In this document: in pieces, positions 8,125 through 17,289 of the stretch
How the letters are laid out: each line of letters begins with the position of its first letter
How positions within the stretch are numbered: the first letter of the stretch is position 1
Source: Candidatus Neomarinimicrobiota bacterium
Lineage (GTDB): Bacteria; Fidelibacterota; UBA8477; JABMPR01
NCBI GenBank assembly: GCA_016784545.1
Contig: JADHUM010000004.1
Coordinates: forward strand, 1 to 64,000
DNA length: 64,000 nt
Direction: 5' to 3'
Notes under the pieces: model-generated
Database searches by the model: none
The model's input: only the letters and a program-made list of their open reading frames with translations
What the model was told of the DNA's origin: nothing
Position numbers and translations under genes: made by a program

Positions 8125-10084
8125 TTTCCTGAAATATTTTAAGCCCATCGTTTTGCTCATGTTTATAGGCATGCAATCCTGCGCTTATTACAACACATTC
8201 TACAATGCAGAAGAGTACTTCGCTGAGGCACAGAAACTTACCCGTGAAAACCAGACTGAAATAGTAAGCCGAGATGAAATAAATCTGTATTCAAAAGCTA
8301 TTGAGAAATCAAAAAAGCTGCTACAAAGATACCCTGAGAGTAAATATCGGGATGATGCTCAATTCATTATTGCCAAGGCTTACTATTTCAAAGGTGACTA
8401 TCTGCAGGCAAAACGCTATTTCGAAGATCTTGGTTCCCTTTATTCAAATTCACCCTATGTCAGCGAAGTCCCGCTTTGGATTGGCAAATGTCTTCTGAAA
8501 ACTGGAGATCTGGAAATGGCCAGATATGAAGCCTCCCGAGTGTTGAGGAGTGACTCAGAGCGTAGGCTCCAGGCAGATGCCTTGCTGCTCATGGGTGAAA
8601 TCGCAGTGCAACAGGATAGTCTTGGTGTTGCTGAACATTATTTGGAGCAGGTCATTGATCGTTCCCCAGATGGATTCACGAAAGCCCAGGCTCAATTTCA
8701 GGTTGGCAAAATGCGGGAAAATGAAAAGGATTATGAGGGTGCCCTCAAGGCCTATCAAACTGTTTCCAAATACAAACCTTCAGAATCCCTTAAGGTGGAA
8801 GCCATTATCCGACAAACTAGTATGCTTAAAGCTTTGAATCGTGATGAAGATGCAGTTGAAATGATTCAAGATATGCTTTTGAGTGATAAGTTTGTTGAAA
8901 TCCGGGGGCAATTGGAGGTGGAGCTGGGGAAACTATTTCTCGTCATGGATGAAGTTGATCTGGCCGAAGCAAAATTTACTGCCATTGTTGAAGACTATAA
9001 CAGGACCGAGGTGGCAGCTGAAGCCAGTTTTTATCTGGGCGAATTGTATCTGACAAAACGCCAGGATTATATCCAGGCGAAAGCTTCATTTGCCAATGTG
9101 AAAACGCAATCTCCACGTTCACCCCTACTGACTAAGGCGACTCTGAAAAACCAGCAGATAGATCGCTACGAAAAACTTCAATTCGATAATACCAACTTAG
9201 AGAGACAATTGCAGGGACTTCCTCCCATCGTGAAAATTGATAAGAAGGCCAACAGTTCAAATGCCAGGAATAATCGTAGTAACTCAAGGGGACGTTCACG
9301 GGGAGGGCGACAGACTAGCCCTGAAGAGGCAGCAGCTGCCCGGAAATTCGAAGCCCCAGACAGAGTCGTCATAGATACTGTCGAAGTGACTGGAGAAGAC
9401 TCCATCCAGATATATAAATTGATTGGTGAGAATCGATATTCACTAGCTGAATATATGCTTTTCGACTTAGCCCGGGTGGATACCACACTTGAAATACTAA
9501 AGCATCTTGAGAATAGTACATCCGATACATCAATGCAGCAGCAGTGCGCCTACATGCAGTATTATGCCTTAGAATCCATTGAGGGTGATAAGGACGGGGG
9601 CCGATCTGCCCTGAATCATATCCAGGAAAAATATCCACACTACTACAATACCATCATGAATAAAACTGATACCACGCAGGTATCAGACCCAAATGAGGAT
9701 CGATTTAGACGCATCGCCGTCCTGTTTGAGTCAGGCAAGTATTCAGAGGCAAGTAAGCGCTACTATTCAATCAAAGAAGATTCCACCATTTCAAGCACAA
9801 TCAGGGGTGAATCCTGTTTCAACCATGCCTGGTTAAACGATTACTTTTTATTCGACAAGGCATCAGCTGTTGAGTCCTACAGTTACATGGTGGCCAATTT
9901 TCCTGAGGATCCACTTTCCAAGACCGCCAGGAACCGCTTAAATGCTTTGACCCAGGATCCCAGTCAGAATATTGAACCCCAAAAGGAAGAGCAGTCTGAT
10001 GCAAGGGTTGAGGAAGATGAACAAGATCCTGGACAAAAATCGAATAGACCTGAGGATTATGAAAAAGATGAAGATGAGAAATAA
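8108..10084 (+). CDS. TPR-repeat lipoprotein (BamD/YbgF-like)
   Basis: A 658-residue envelope protein. The signal peptide ends in a lipobox (FIGMQSC), followed by AYYNTFYNAEEYF and a series of tetratricopeptide-type helical pairs (for example SKKLLQRYPESKYRDDAQFIIAKAYYFKGDYLQAKRY split into repeats of about 34). TPRs fill residues 40-370, then comes a basic Ser/Arg/Asn/Gly-rich linker (about 385-415), a second helical part and a very acidic C-terminal tail. GAGGAG at 8098-8103 supports the ATG at 8108, inside the end of the sirtuin gene; an in-frame start 51 bases earlier would spoil the signal peptide. Likely a scaffold in outer-membrane or cell-envelope assembly; no precise role can be assigned. 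Confidence 0.8.
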   Translation: MLSSNDFLKYFKPIVLLMFIGMQSCAYYNTFYNAEEYFAEAQKLTRENQTEIVSRDEINLYSKAIEKSKKLLQRYPESKYRDDAQFIIAKAYYFKGDYLQAKRYFEDLGSLYSNSPYVSEVPLWIGKCLLKTGDLEMARYEASRVLRSDSERRLQADALLLMGEIAVQQDSLGVAEHYLEQVIDRSPDGFTKAQAQFQVGKMRENEKDYEGALKAYQTVSKYKPSESLKVEAIIRQTSMLKALNRDEDAVEMIQDMLLSDKFVEIRGQLEVELGKLFLVMDEVDLAEAKFTAIVEDYNRTEVAAEASFYLGELYLTKRQDYIQAKASFANVKTQSPRSPLLTKATLKNQQIDRYEKLQFDNTNLERQLQGLPPIVKIDKKANSSNARNNRSNSRGRSRGGRQTSPEEAAAARKFEAPDRVVIDTVEVTGEDSIQIYKLIGENRYSLAEYMLFDLARVDTTLEILKHLENSTSDTSMQQQCAYMQYYALESIEGDKDGGRSALNHIQEKYPHYYNTIMNKTDTTQVSDPNEDRFRRIAVLFESGKYSEASKRYYSIKEDSTISSTIRGESCFNHAWLNDYFLFDKASAVESYSYMVANFPEDPLSKTARNRLNALTQDPSQNIEPQKEEQSDARVEEDEQDPGQKSNRPEDYEKDEDEK

Positions 10085-10179
10085 AACCTTCACGTCTAAG
10101 GTTCTCATCGGATAATATTACCACTTGCCGAAAACATGTTGGTGTTTGGGGGGGCGCCCAATAATTTCAGCGCTCTAAT

Positions 10180-11010
10180 ATGTCGATTAATAATATAATA
10201 AAACGCGCCCCTGTCGTCATAATTGGCATCCCTGCCCTTATAGGGTTCACGCTATATACACATGATGTTTTTATGGTATTTTTTACCATTGCCGGTATTC
10301 TCATTCTGGGTGAGGCTTATCGAATGTCGCGACCAAATGGTACTGAGCCAAACATCTGGGTGGGCTATCTCATCTATCTGGCCCTGGTGGGGGATCAACT
10401 GCTAGGTGGCGGTGAAAATCTGGGTCCTATTTTAATTGTCTCGATTCTCATATTATTGACCTGGGAAATGTTTCGCAAGCAGGCCCACGTTATGGAAAAC
10501 GTCGCCTCAACCTTTTTTGCGGCAACATTTATTGCCATGGCGATGTCATATTTTATTTTGCTCCAACAATTGGGGTTTATGGGGCAGGGGGGGCACCTTG
10601 GTGGTTATGCAGTTTTGACTGTTTTTGTAGGCGTCTGGACCTGTGACTCCTTGGCCTATTTTGTTGGTTCTGCCATTGGCAAACATAAGATTTTCCCACG
10701 AGTAAGTCCTAACAAAAGCTGGGAAGGTTCAATCGCTGGACTGATTGGCTCCTTTTTAGCACTACTGCTCATTGTACGTGTGGGTTGGTTACCGGGACTG
10801 GATTACACAGATGCCCTCATACTTGGTCTTATAACTGGTGTTGCAGGACAAATCGGTGATTTTGCTGAATCTCTGGTAAAACGAGATGTGGGTGTTAAAG
10901 ATTCGTCCAATCTTCTACCGGGACACGGGGGAGCATGGGATCGGCTCGATTCCATCCTCTTTGCAGCTCCACTCAGTTATTTGTATTTGACGCTTGTTGT
11001 CGGGCTATAG
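10180..11010 (+). CDS. cdsA: Phosphatidate cytidylyltransferase
   Basis: A 276-residue inner-membrane enzyme that makes CDP-diacylglycerol from phosphatidate and CTP, the branch point of phospholipid synthesis. About eight hydrophobic helices are followed by the complete CdsA signature near the C-terminus: SLVKRDVGVKDSSNLLPG, then HGGAWDRLD, including the acidic residues that bind metal. The GDFAES motif just before it is also typical. The preceding gap (10085-10179) has a small AACCTT/AAGGTT hairpin. The stop codon is immediately followed by the ATG of the ABC binding-protein gene. Confidence 0.94.
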   Translation: MSINNIIKRAPVVIIGIPALIGFTLYTHDVFMVFFTIAGILILGEAYRMSRPNGTEPNIWVGYLIYLALVGDQLLGGGENLGPILIVSILILLTWEMFRKQAHVMENVASTFFAATFIAMAMSYFILLQQLGFMGQGGHLGGYAVLTVFVGVWTCDSLAYFVGSAIGKHKIFPRVSPNKSWEGSIAGLIGSFLALLLIVRVGWLPGLDYTDALILGLITGVAGQIGDFAESLVKRDVGVKDSSNLLPGHGGAWDRLDSILFAAPLSYLYLTLVVGL

Positions 11011-12858
11011 ATGAAGAAGTCTTTTCTTATTCAATTCTTGATAATGGTGGTGTTTATAGTTTTGGCTAACCTGGGTTTGAGACCTGCAGAGGTTCTGATA
11101 GATGATGTGTTGGGCAATGCAGGGGGTATTCGAGTAGATCTTACAGGCGATGAAACCATTTTTGAAAGCAGCCCAATTGGAGAAGATCCGCAACAGGGAG
11201 GAACACTGGTTTTTGCAGAATCAGCTCACCCTGAACATCTCAATACATTCACATCCACATCAGCAGCTGCCACCAGGATTCTGGATAACATCTATGAGAC
11301 ACTGCTGGGTTATGACTTCCGCACCTGGCGATATGATAAACCGGTTTTAGCCGAGAGTTTCTCGGTGAGTGAGGATGGCTATACACTCACTTTTAAAATT
11401 CGGAACAATGTCTACTGGCATGATGGCGAGCAACTTACTGCACGGGATGTCTTGTTTTCTCTTAAAGCCATTTTGAATCCTTTTGTGGATAGTGCCCCTA
11501 CCAGGAGTTCCTTTCAAAAGGTGACCAGTGCTCGGACAGAAGGTGACTTTATTTTTAGTGTGACCAGTTCTGAAACCCACTTTCGAAATCAAGAAATCCT
11601 GGGTGGATTTCACATTATCCCAAAGCATGTCTGGGATCCTGAAGGATTGTTAGACAGGTATTCAGTCGAGGATTTACTTAATCCCTCTGTAACACGGGAA
11701 GAGGCAGCCATCAAGGGGTTTGCAGATGCCTTCAATGTTCATCCACAGGGAAGACCTGTGGGTGATGATGCTGAACCGATAATTGGCTCCGGTCCATGGA
11801 TATTTGATAAATGGATTACTGGAGACTACATCTCATATGCTAGAAATAACAATTATTGGAACGCTGATGAGACCTATGAAGAAGCATTTTCTGAGAAGGG
11901 GGCATATCTTGACAAAGTGATTGTCAAAGTCATCAGCGATGCAACGGCGCGCTTGACAGCCCTGAAAGCAGGCGAATTAGATTTCATACCCAGAATGCGA
12001 GCAGTTCAGTACTTTACACAGACCAACACTCCTGATTTTCTAGATAAATTTCAAAAAGTGAGCTATGTGGTTCCTGCTTACAGTTATGTTGGTTGGAACA
12101 ATGACCGACCCTATTTTAAAGATAAACGTGTGCGTCAGGCCATGACCATGCTCATTGATCGGGACAACTATAACGAGAATGTAGCATATGGGTTAGGTAT
12201 CCCAACTATAGGTCCTTTCTACATTTATGGCAAACAATACAATCATAATATCCAGCGTTGGCCATATGATCCCCAGCGGGCAGTTGAGCTCATTGAAGAG
12301 GCGGGATGGATAGACCACGATGGTGATGGTATCCGAGATAAAGATGGTGTTCCATTCAATTTTACTTTTTCAGTGTCCTCAGGCTCCACCAGTTCAAAAT
12401 ATCTGGCTTTAATGCTCAAAGAGGACTTGCGGAAAGTCGGTATCGTTGTGAATATCAGGCAGTTAGAGTGGTCAGTTTATGTCGAAAATCTCCGAGATCG
12501 GCAGTTTGATGTGGTTTCATTATTGTGGATTGGAGGGCTGGAAATGGATCCTTACCAGATCTGGCATTCTGACAATATTGGAGATCGTGGATCAAACTAT
12601 ATGGGCTTCAGCCATGCCGAAGCTGATTCCCTTATTGAGGAAGCACGATATGAACTGGATGAGGAAAAACGAAATGACATGTATTTTCGACTTCAAGAAA
12701 TATTTCATGAAGAACAGCCCTATACCTTTATGTTTTATCAGCGTGATCCAGGCGCCTATTTAAAAGAATTTCATGGTGTAAAATGGTTACCAATTCGTCC
12801 AGGGTATAGAGTGAACAGTTGGTGGCGCAATACTGCCAGCGTAGGAGCAACCTCCTGA
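11011..12858 (+). CDS. Oligopeptide/dipeptide-type ABC transporter substrate-binding protein (SBP family 5)
   Basis: A 615-residue periplasmic solute receptor. An uncleaved-looking N-terminal hydrophobic helix (residues 5-25) has no lipobox Cys, so it may be membrane-anchored. The family-5 core begins at GGTLVFAESAHPEHLNTF, with IYETLLGYD, LAESFSVSEDGYTLTFKIRNNVYWHDGE and later KDKRVRQAMTMLIDRDNY and the Pro-x-Gly ends of the fold. The start abuts the cdsA stop with no gap. It is followed by two permease genes in overlapping frames; no ATPase gene lies next to them. Ligands are probably peptides, but nickel or oligosaccharide binding also occurs in this family. Confidence 0.9.
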   Translation: MKKSFLIQFLIMVVFIVLANLGLRPAEVLIDDVLGNAGGIRVDLTGDETIFESSPIGEDPQQGGTLVFAESAHPEHLNTFTSTSAAATRILDNIYETLLGYDFRTWRYDKPVLAESFSVSEDGYTLTFKIRNNVYWHDGEQLTARDVLFSLKAILNPFVDSAPTRSSFQKVTSARTEGDFIFSVTSSETHFRNQEILGGFHIIPKHVWDPEGLLDRYSVEDLLNPSVTREEAAIKGFADAFNVHPQGRPVGDDAEPIIGSGPWIFDKWITGDYISYARNNNYWNADETYEEAFSEKGAYLDKVIVKVISDATARLTALKAGELDFIPRMRAVQYFTQTNTPDFLDKFQKVSYVVPAYSYVGWNNDRPYFKDKRVRQAMTMLIDRDNYNENVAYGLGIPTIGPFYIYGKQYNHNIQRWPYDPQRAVELIEEAGWIDHDGDGIRDKDGVPFNFTFSVSSGSTSSKYLALMLKEDLRKVGIVVNIRQLEWSVYVENLRDRQFDVVSLLWIGGLEMDPYQIWHSDNIGDRGSNYMGFSHAEADSLIEEARYELDEEKRNDMYFRLQEIFHEEQPYTFMFYQRDPGAYLKEFHGVKWLPIRPGYRVNSWWRNTASVGATS

Positions 12859-14243
12859 TGTGGCGCTATTTCCTCAAAAGGATTCTCCTCATATTTCCTA
12901 CCCTCTTTGGAATATCCATCATCACCTTTCTGATCATCAAGCTGGCTCCAGGGGATCCTACAGCCATAAAAATGGGTAATCAGCAGACCGGAATGGCATC
13001 GGATCAGAATCTGGCCAAACAGATGATAGAACAGACACGAGAAATATATGGTTTGGATAAGCCATTATTACTCAATTTTGTCATTTATCGCGTCGAAGAT
13101 AGCTGGGAGTCAGTCCAGAAGTATCTCATTGAGGGACAGGCACTTAGTGGGCGAGCTTATGATGATATTGTAGAGCCTCTCAAGCAGGCAGATGAAGTTG
13201 CCGTTCCATTTTTGGTTGGTCTCTTGGAGTCTGGTGATCTCACAGCGGATGAGACGACCGTAGTCCTTGAAATCCTGACCATTAAACAAAAGTTAAGTAT
13301 CAGTGTTGAGATGAGTCTGGATAAGCAACTGGAATATATTCAGAACTGGTGGTATGGTGGTACTGACTCTACAGGTGTTGTGCGCAGTGCAGCAAAAGAC
13401 ACCTATCAATTCACCGGTTTCCAAAAATTTAAAAAGATTTTTACTGAGGCTCAATACCCACGTTGGCTGGTCAATATGATGACCCTTGAGTTTGGGACCT
13501 CCATAAAGGATAATCGTCCAGTTTGGGATCACATCAAAGAGAGTGTGCCAGTATCCCTGATTTTCACATTTACTTCTTTTATACTTGCTTATCTAATTGC
13601 TATCCCTCTTGGTATTTACTCAGCAACACATCAGTATTCAACGGGGGATAAGATCACGACGGTGATTCTGTTTATTCTGTATTCTCTACCAAACTTTTGG
13701 GTGGCTACTATGGCCATTGTCTTTTTTGGGGGTGGAGATTTCTTCAACGTTTTCCCTGTTTCAGGCTTGCATAGTTTGGGAGCCAGCGAATTGGGTACCT
13801 GGGACTATCTGGTTGATATGGCCCATCATGTGGCTTTGCCCCTGTTGATCTGGACTTATGGTTCATTTTCAGCACTATCGCGTTATATGCGTGGATCCAT
13901 GCTGGAAGTGATCCGCCAGGATTATATCAGAACTGCCCGGGCCAAGGGTCTCAGTGAACGTGTCGTGACGTATAAGCATGCATTGAGAAACTCCTTGATT
14001 CCCATCATCACCATGCTGGCCAATCTTTTACCCCTGGCAATTTCAGGTTCCATTATTATTGAATCAATTTTTTCAATTCCAGGTATGGGGCAACTCAGTT
14101 TCAATGCTGTGCTTTCAAGGGATTACCCCATTATTATGGCAGTGACTACCATCTCAGCCATGCTCACTCTGTTTGGAATATTGCTTTCAGACTTGCTTTA
14201 TGCCGTAGTAGATCCTCGGATCACCTTTGAGGAGAAGCGCTAA
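12858..14243 (+). CDS. ABC transporter permease (OppB/DppB type) with large insertion
   Basis: A 461-residue inner-membrane permease. TM1 and its motif (RRILLIF-like, ITFLIIKLAPGDPTA) begin it, and the C-terminal half has the normal five helices with the EAA loop (DYIRTARAKGLSERVVTYKHALRN) that contacts the ATPase. Between them, roughly residues 75-195, is an additional mostly helical, probably periplasmic region (VEPLKQADEVAVPFLVGLLE) that makes it about 130 residues longer than E. coli OppB. The start shares one base with the previous stop (TGATG) and AGGAG lies 10 bases upstream; an in-frame ATG 39 bases earlier lies within the binding-protein gene. Confidence 0.9.
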   Translation: MWRYFLKRILLIFPTLFGISIITFLIIKLAPGDPTAIKMGNQQTGMASDQNLAKQMIEQTREIYGLDKPLLLNFVIYRVEDSWESVQKYLIEGQALSGRAYDDIVEPLKQADEVAVPFLVGLLESGDLTADETTVVLEILTIKQKLSISVEMSLDKQLEYIQNWWYGGTDSTGVVRSAAKDTYQFTGFQKFKKIFTEAQYPRWLVNMMTLEFGTSIKDNRPVWDHIKESVPVSLIFTFTSFILAYLIAIPLGIYSATHQYSTGDKITTVILFILYSLPNFWVATMAIVFFGGGDFFNVFPVSGLHSLGASELGTWDYLVDMAHHVALPLLIWTYGSFSALSRYMRGSMLEVIRQDYIRTARAKGLSERVVTYKHALRNSLIPIITMLANLLPLAISGSIIIESIFSIPGMGQLSFNAVLSRDYPIIMAVTTISAMLTLFGILLSDLLYAVVDPRITFEEKR

Positions 14244-15277
14244 TGTCAGAGATGGCACCAGCTCGCACCTATTCGCAGATCGTCGGCTCCCAGTTCCGTA
14301 AGAACAAACTCGCCGTCCTGTCACTTCACATTATTTATGTGCTCCTCTTTGTCTTTATCTTTGCCGATTTTCTGGCAAATGACAAACCAATTGTGATGCG
14401 ATACCAGGGTAGCACCTATTTTCCAGTCTTTCGGGAATATGGTGTAAGGTGGTTGGGGTTGAATTGGCAGGATGCATTTAAGAGTCAACAATTCAAGATT
14501 TTGGAAGATAAGTATGGAGAAGGGGACTGGGCTATTTACCCAGTGATCCCTTACTCATCGACTGAGTACAATCTTCAGGTGAAACTGCAGCCGCCCAGTC
14601 GAGCCCATATATTTGGAACTGACGAATTAGGTCGAGATGTATTGTCCCAGATGATTCATGGTGCCCGGGTGAGTCTATTGGTGGGTTTCGTCGCAGTTGC
14701 CATATACGTATTTATTGGAGTTATTCTGGGAGCTCTGGCAGGCTTCTATGGTGGTCTCATTGATATTGTCATTCAAAGAATGATTGAAATAATGATTACC
14801 TTTCCTCGAATGTTTCTTATCATTACCATTGTTGCAGTGATGGAGACCCAGTCCATTATAAATATCATGATTATTTTGGGACTGACTGGTTGGACGGGGG
14901 TCGCTCGTTTCACTCGGGGTGAATTTTTGAAAGTTAAGAATGAGGATTATGTGGTAGCCGCTAAAGCACTGGGCTACAGAGACTTTCGTACTATTTTCAG
15001 ACATGTCTTGCCCAATACTTTGACACCTGTGCTGGTTACTGCAACCTTTGGAGTTGCAGCTGCGATCCTGATTGAATCTGGCCTCAGTTTTCTTGGTTTT
15101 GGTGCACCCCCGGAGCAGGCAACCTGGGGATCATTGCTAAGCAGTGCCAGGGATACGCTGCCCACTGGCTGGTGGTTGACCACCTTTCCAGGTCTGGCAA
15201 TTTTTATTACGGTGACCGTGTATAATCTTGTCGGTGAGGGTTTACGAGATGCATTGGATCCCCGTCTCAAACAATAG
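14243..15277 (+). CDS. ABC transporter permease (OppC/DppC type)
   Basis: A 344-residue inner-membrane permease, partner of the OppB-type protein. It has an N-terminal helix (LAVLSLHIIYVLLFVFIFADFLA), a periplasmic segment, then HIFGTDELGRDVLSQMIHGAR, the hallmark before the permease core, and the EAA loop EDYVVAAKALGYRDFRTIFRH. It starts at the overlap TAATG with the preceding stop. Together with the two genes before it this is an import system; the ATP-binding subunits must be encoded elsewhere. Confidence 0.93.
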   Translation: MSEMAPARTYSQIVGSQFRKNKLAVLSLHIIYVLLFVFIFADFLANDKPIVMRYQGSTYFPVFREYGVRWLGLNWQDAFKSQQFKILEDKYGEGDWAIYPVIPYSSTEYNLQVKLQPPSRAHIFGTDELGRDVLSQMIHGARVSLLVGFVAVAIYVFIGVILGALAGFYGGLIDIVIQRMIEIMITFPRMFLIITIVAVMETQSIINIMIILGLTGWTGVARFTRGEFLKVKNEDYVVAAKALGYRDFRTIFRHVLPNTLTPVLVTATFGVAAAILIESGLSFLGFGAPPEQATWGSLLSSARDTLPTGWWLTTFPGLAIFITVTVYNLVGEGLRDALDPRLKQ

Positions 15278-15300
15278 TGGGATGACAAAATTATAAATCT

Positions 15301-15420
15301 TTGCGAGAATTAAAGCAAAACACTCTCGCGAAGAACGCAAAGCCGCAGAGAAACGATTTAGGTGTAAGCGAAGCTTTTAGACATTATAATACACTCTGCG
15401 TCTCCGTATGCTCTGCGAGA
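15301..15420. repeat. Degenerate dispersed intergenic repeat (GCAGAG/GCGTCT type)
   Basis: The gap before the MutL-like gene contains CTCGCGAAGAACGCAAAG, GCCGCAGAGAAACGA, and, in opposite sense, CTCTGCGTCTCCG and CTCTGCGAGAT. Sequences built of 'gcagag/acgcaaag' words are a common class of short dispersed intergenic repeats in environmental bacterial genomes (from memory). The opposed words allow a loose stem. No gene is seen here. Confidence 0.4.
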
Positions 15421-15444
15421 TGAAAAAAATAAAGGACCGAAATA

Positions 15445-17286
15445 GTGGCTGGTAACAAACTTAAAACTATTCTGGCAACGGATTGTGGCTCGACCACGAC
15501 CAAAGCTATCCTGATCGAATTGACCGATCAGGGGTATCGTTTAAAAACAAGGGGAGAGGCTCCTACCACAGTGGAAGCCCCCTTTGAAGACGTCACCAAG
15601 GGTGTACTCAACGCAATCATGGAAGTTGAAGAGCTTTCGGGATTGAAGATACTCGATGGGGATCAGATTATTCATCCCATGAAGGATGCCAAGACGGGTG
15701 TGGATGTTTATGTATCCACTTCATCTGCTGGTGGTGGACTTCAAATGATGGTAGCTGGTGTTGTGAAGGCAATGACCGGGGAGAGTGCCGAACGCGCTGC
15801 TCTGGGCGCTGGATCCATTGTAATGGATGTTCTGGCATCAAATGACGGTAGACTGCCCCACCAAAAAATTGAACGTATTCGTCAGCTACGTCCGGATATG
15901 ATCTTGTTGTCAGGCGGAATCGATGGCGGAACGGTTTCCCACGTTGTAGAATTGGCTGAAATTCTGGCTGCAGCCAATCCCAAACCACGTTTGGGTCAGA
16001 ACTATAAGTTACCCGTTATTTATGCCGGCAACAAAAAAGCCCAGGATAGTATCGCCAAGACGCTGGGTGAGATCACTGATCTGGATATCATCGAAAATAT
16101 TAGACCTGTCCTGGAAGTAGAAAACCTGGGACCTGCCAGGGACAAGATTCATGATCTCTTTATGGAACATGTCATGGCCCAGGCACCGGGCTATAAGAAG
16201 TTGATGACATGGACAGATGCACCCATCATGCCTACACCTGGAGCTGTTGGTTCCTTGATTGAGATGGTAGCCAAGAAGGAAAATATCTCGGTTGTTGGTG
16301 TTGATATTGGTGGTGCTACTACAGATATCTTTTCTGTATTCCAGGAACAATTCAATCGTACGGTTAGTGCCAATCTGGGTATGAGCTACTCAGTGTGTAA
16401 TGTATTGGCTGAAGCCACACTTGAAAACGTGTTGCGCTGGGTGCCCATCGATATCGATGAAGGCGAGCTTACCAATCGGATCGGTAATAAGATGATTCGA
16501 CCTACTACTGTCCCACAATCGCTTGAAGAATTAATCATTGAACAAGCCATCGCCCGTGAGGCCTTAAGGCTTTCCTTTATACAACACAAATCCTTTGCTG
16601 TAAGTCTGAAGGGTGTTCAATCACAACGAACCATTTCGGATGCCTTTGATCAATCCGGTTCTGGCGAAACACTGGTCGACATGATGGAGTTGGATCTGCT
16701 GGTTGGTTCTGGCGGTGTTCTATCTCATGCTCCACGTAGAGAGCAAGCCATGCGTATGATGATTGATGCCTTTGTTCCAGAGGGAATAACACAACTGGCA
16801 GTTGATTCAATTTTTATGATGCCCCAATTGGGTGTCATGGCTAATATCGAAAATTCAGAAATGGCTGAAGATGCCCGTAAGGCTGCCGTAGAAGTATTTG
16901 AGAAGGATTGTTTGATCCGACTGGGTACCTGTATTGCTCCAGTAGGGAAGCCAAAACCTGGCTCAGTAATTCTCACTGCAGAATTTGATCTTCCTGGAGA
17001 AGGCAAAAAGGTGGTTGAGCTGAAGCAGGGTGAAATTATTGTTATCCCCGCACCCTACCAGGCGATTAGTGCCAAGTTGACCCCTTCAAAATCCATGGCA
17101 ATAGGAAAAGACAAGGGTGAATCTCACGAAACCAATATTTATGGCGGAACGGTAGGACTTATTTTCGATGGCAGAGGACGACCCTTTGAGCTGAGCAATG
17201 AAAAGTCCAAGAGAATTGAAAATTTGAATAAGTGGTCCAAAGCTACCAATGAATATCCGGACACTGAATTACTGGGAGGAGCATAG
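15445..17286 (+). CDS. MutL/GlmL-like ASKHA ATPase (glutamate mutase L family), long form
   Basis: A 613-residue protein with the MutL/GlmL fold: phosphate-1 loop ATDCGSTTTKAILIEL, the STSSAGGGLQMMVAGVVKAM block, AALGAGSIV, ILLSGGIDGGTV, PVIYAGNKKAQDSI, PTPGAVGSLIEMVA and the second nucleotide loop VGVDIGGATTDIFSV. In known clusters this family accompanies cobalamin-dependent mutases, possibly as a reactivase or chaperone. No mutase subunit is in this window. The usual length is about 460 residues; here a beta-rich extension of about 130 follows (GSVILTAEF through GGTVGLIFDGRGRPFEL). The start is GTG with AAAGGA 8 bases upstream. The next gene begins 3 bases after its stop. Its job in this membrane-protein cluster is unknown. 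Confidence 0.8.
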   Translation: MAGNKLKTILATDCGSTTTKAILIELTDQGYRLKTRGEAPTTVEAPFEDVTKGVLNAIMEVEELSGLKILDGDQIIHPMKDAKTGVDVYVSTSSAGGGLQMMVAGVVKAMTGESAERAALGAGSIVMDVLASNDGRLPHQKIERIRQLRPDMILLSGGIDGGTVSHVVELAEILAAANPKPRLGQNYKLPVIYAGNKKAQDSIAKTLGEITDLDIIENIRPVLEVENLGPARDKIHDLFMEHVMAQAPGYKKLMTWTDAPIMPTPGAVGSLIEMVAKKENISVVGVDIGGATTDIFSVFQEQFNRTVSANLGMSYSVCNVLAEATLENVLRWVPIDIDEGELTNRIGNKMIRPTTVPQSLEELIIEQAIAREALRLSFIQHKSFAVSLKGVQSQRTISDAFDQSGSGETLVDMMELDLLVGSGGVLSHAPRREQAMRMMIDAFVPEGITQLAVDSIFMMPQLGVMANIENSEMAEDARKAAVEVFEKDCLIRLGTCIAPVGKPKPGSVILTAEFDLPGEGKKVVELKQGEIIVIPAPYQAISAKLTPSKSMAIGKDKGESHETNIYGGTVGLIFDGRGRPFELSNEKSKRIENLNKWSKATNEYPDTELLGGA

Positions 17287-17289
17287 ATC

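Noticed and set aside
10085-10103. AACCTT/AAGGTT hairpin after the TPR lipoprotein gene as a terminator
   Set aside because: Six-base stem with no T-run; too weak to call.
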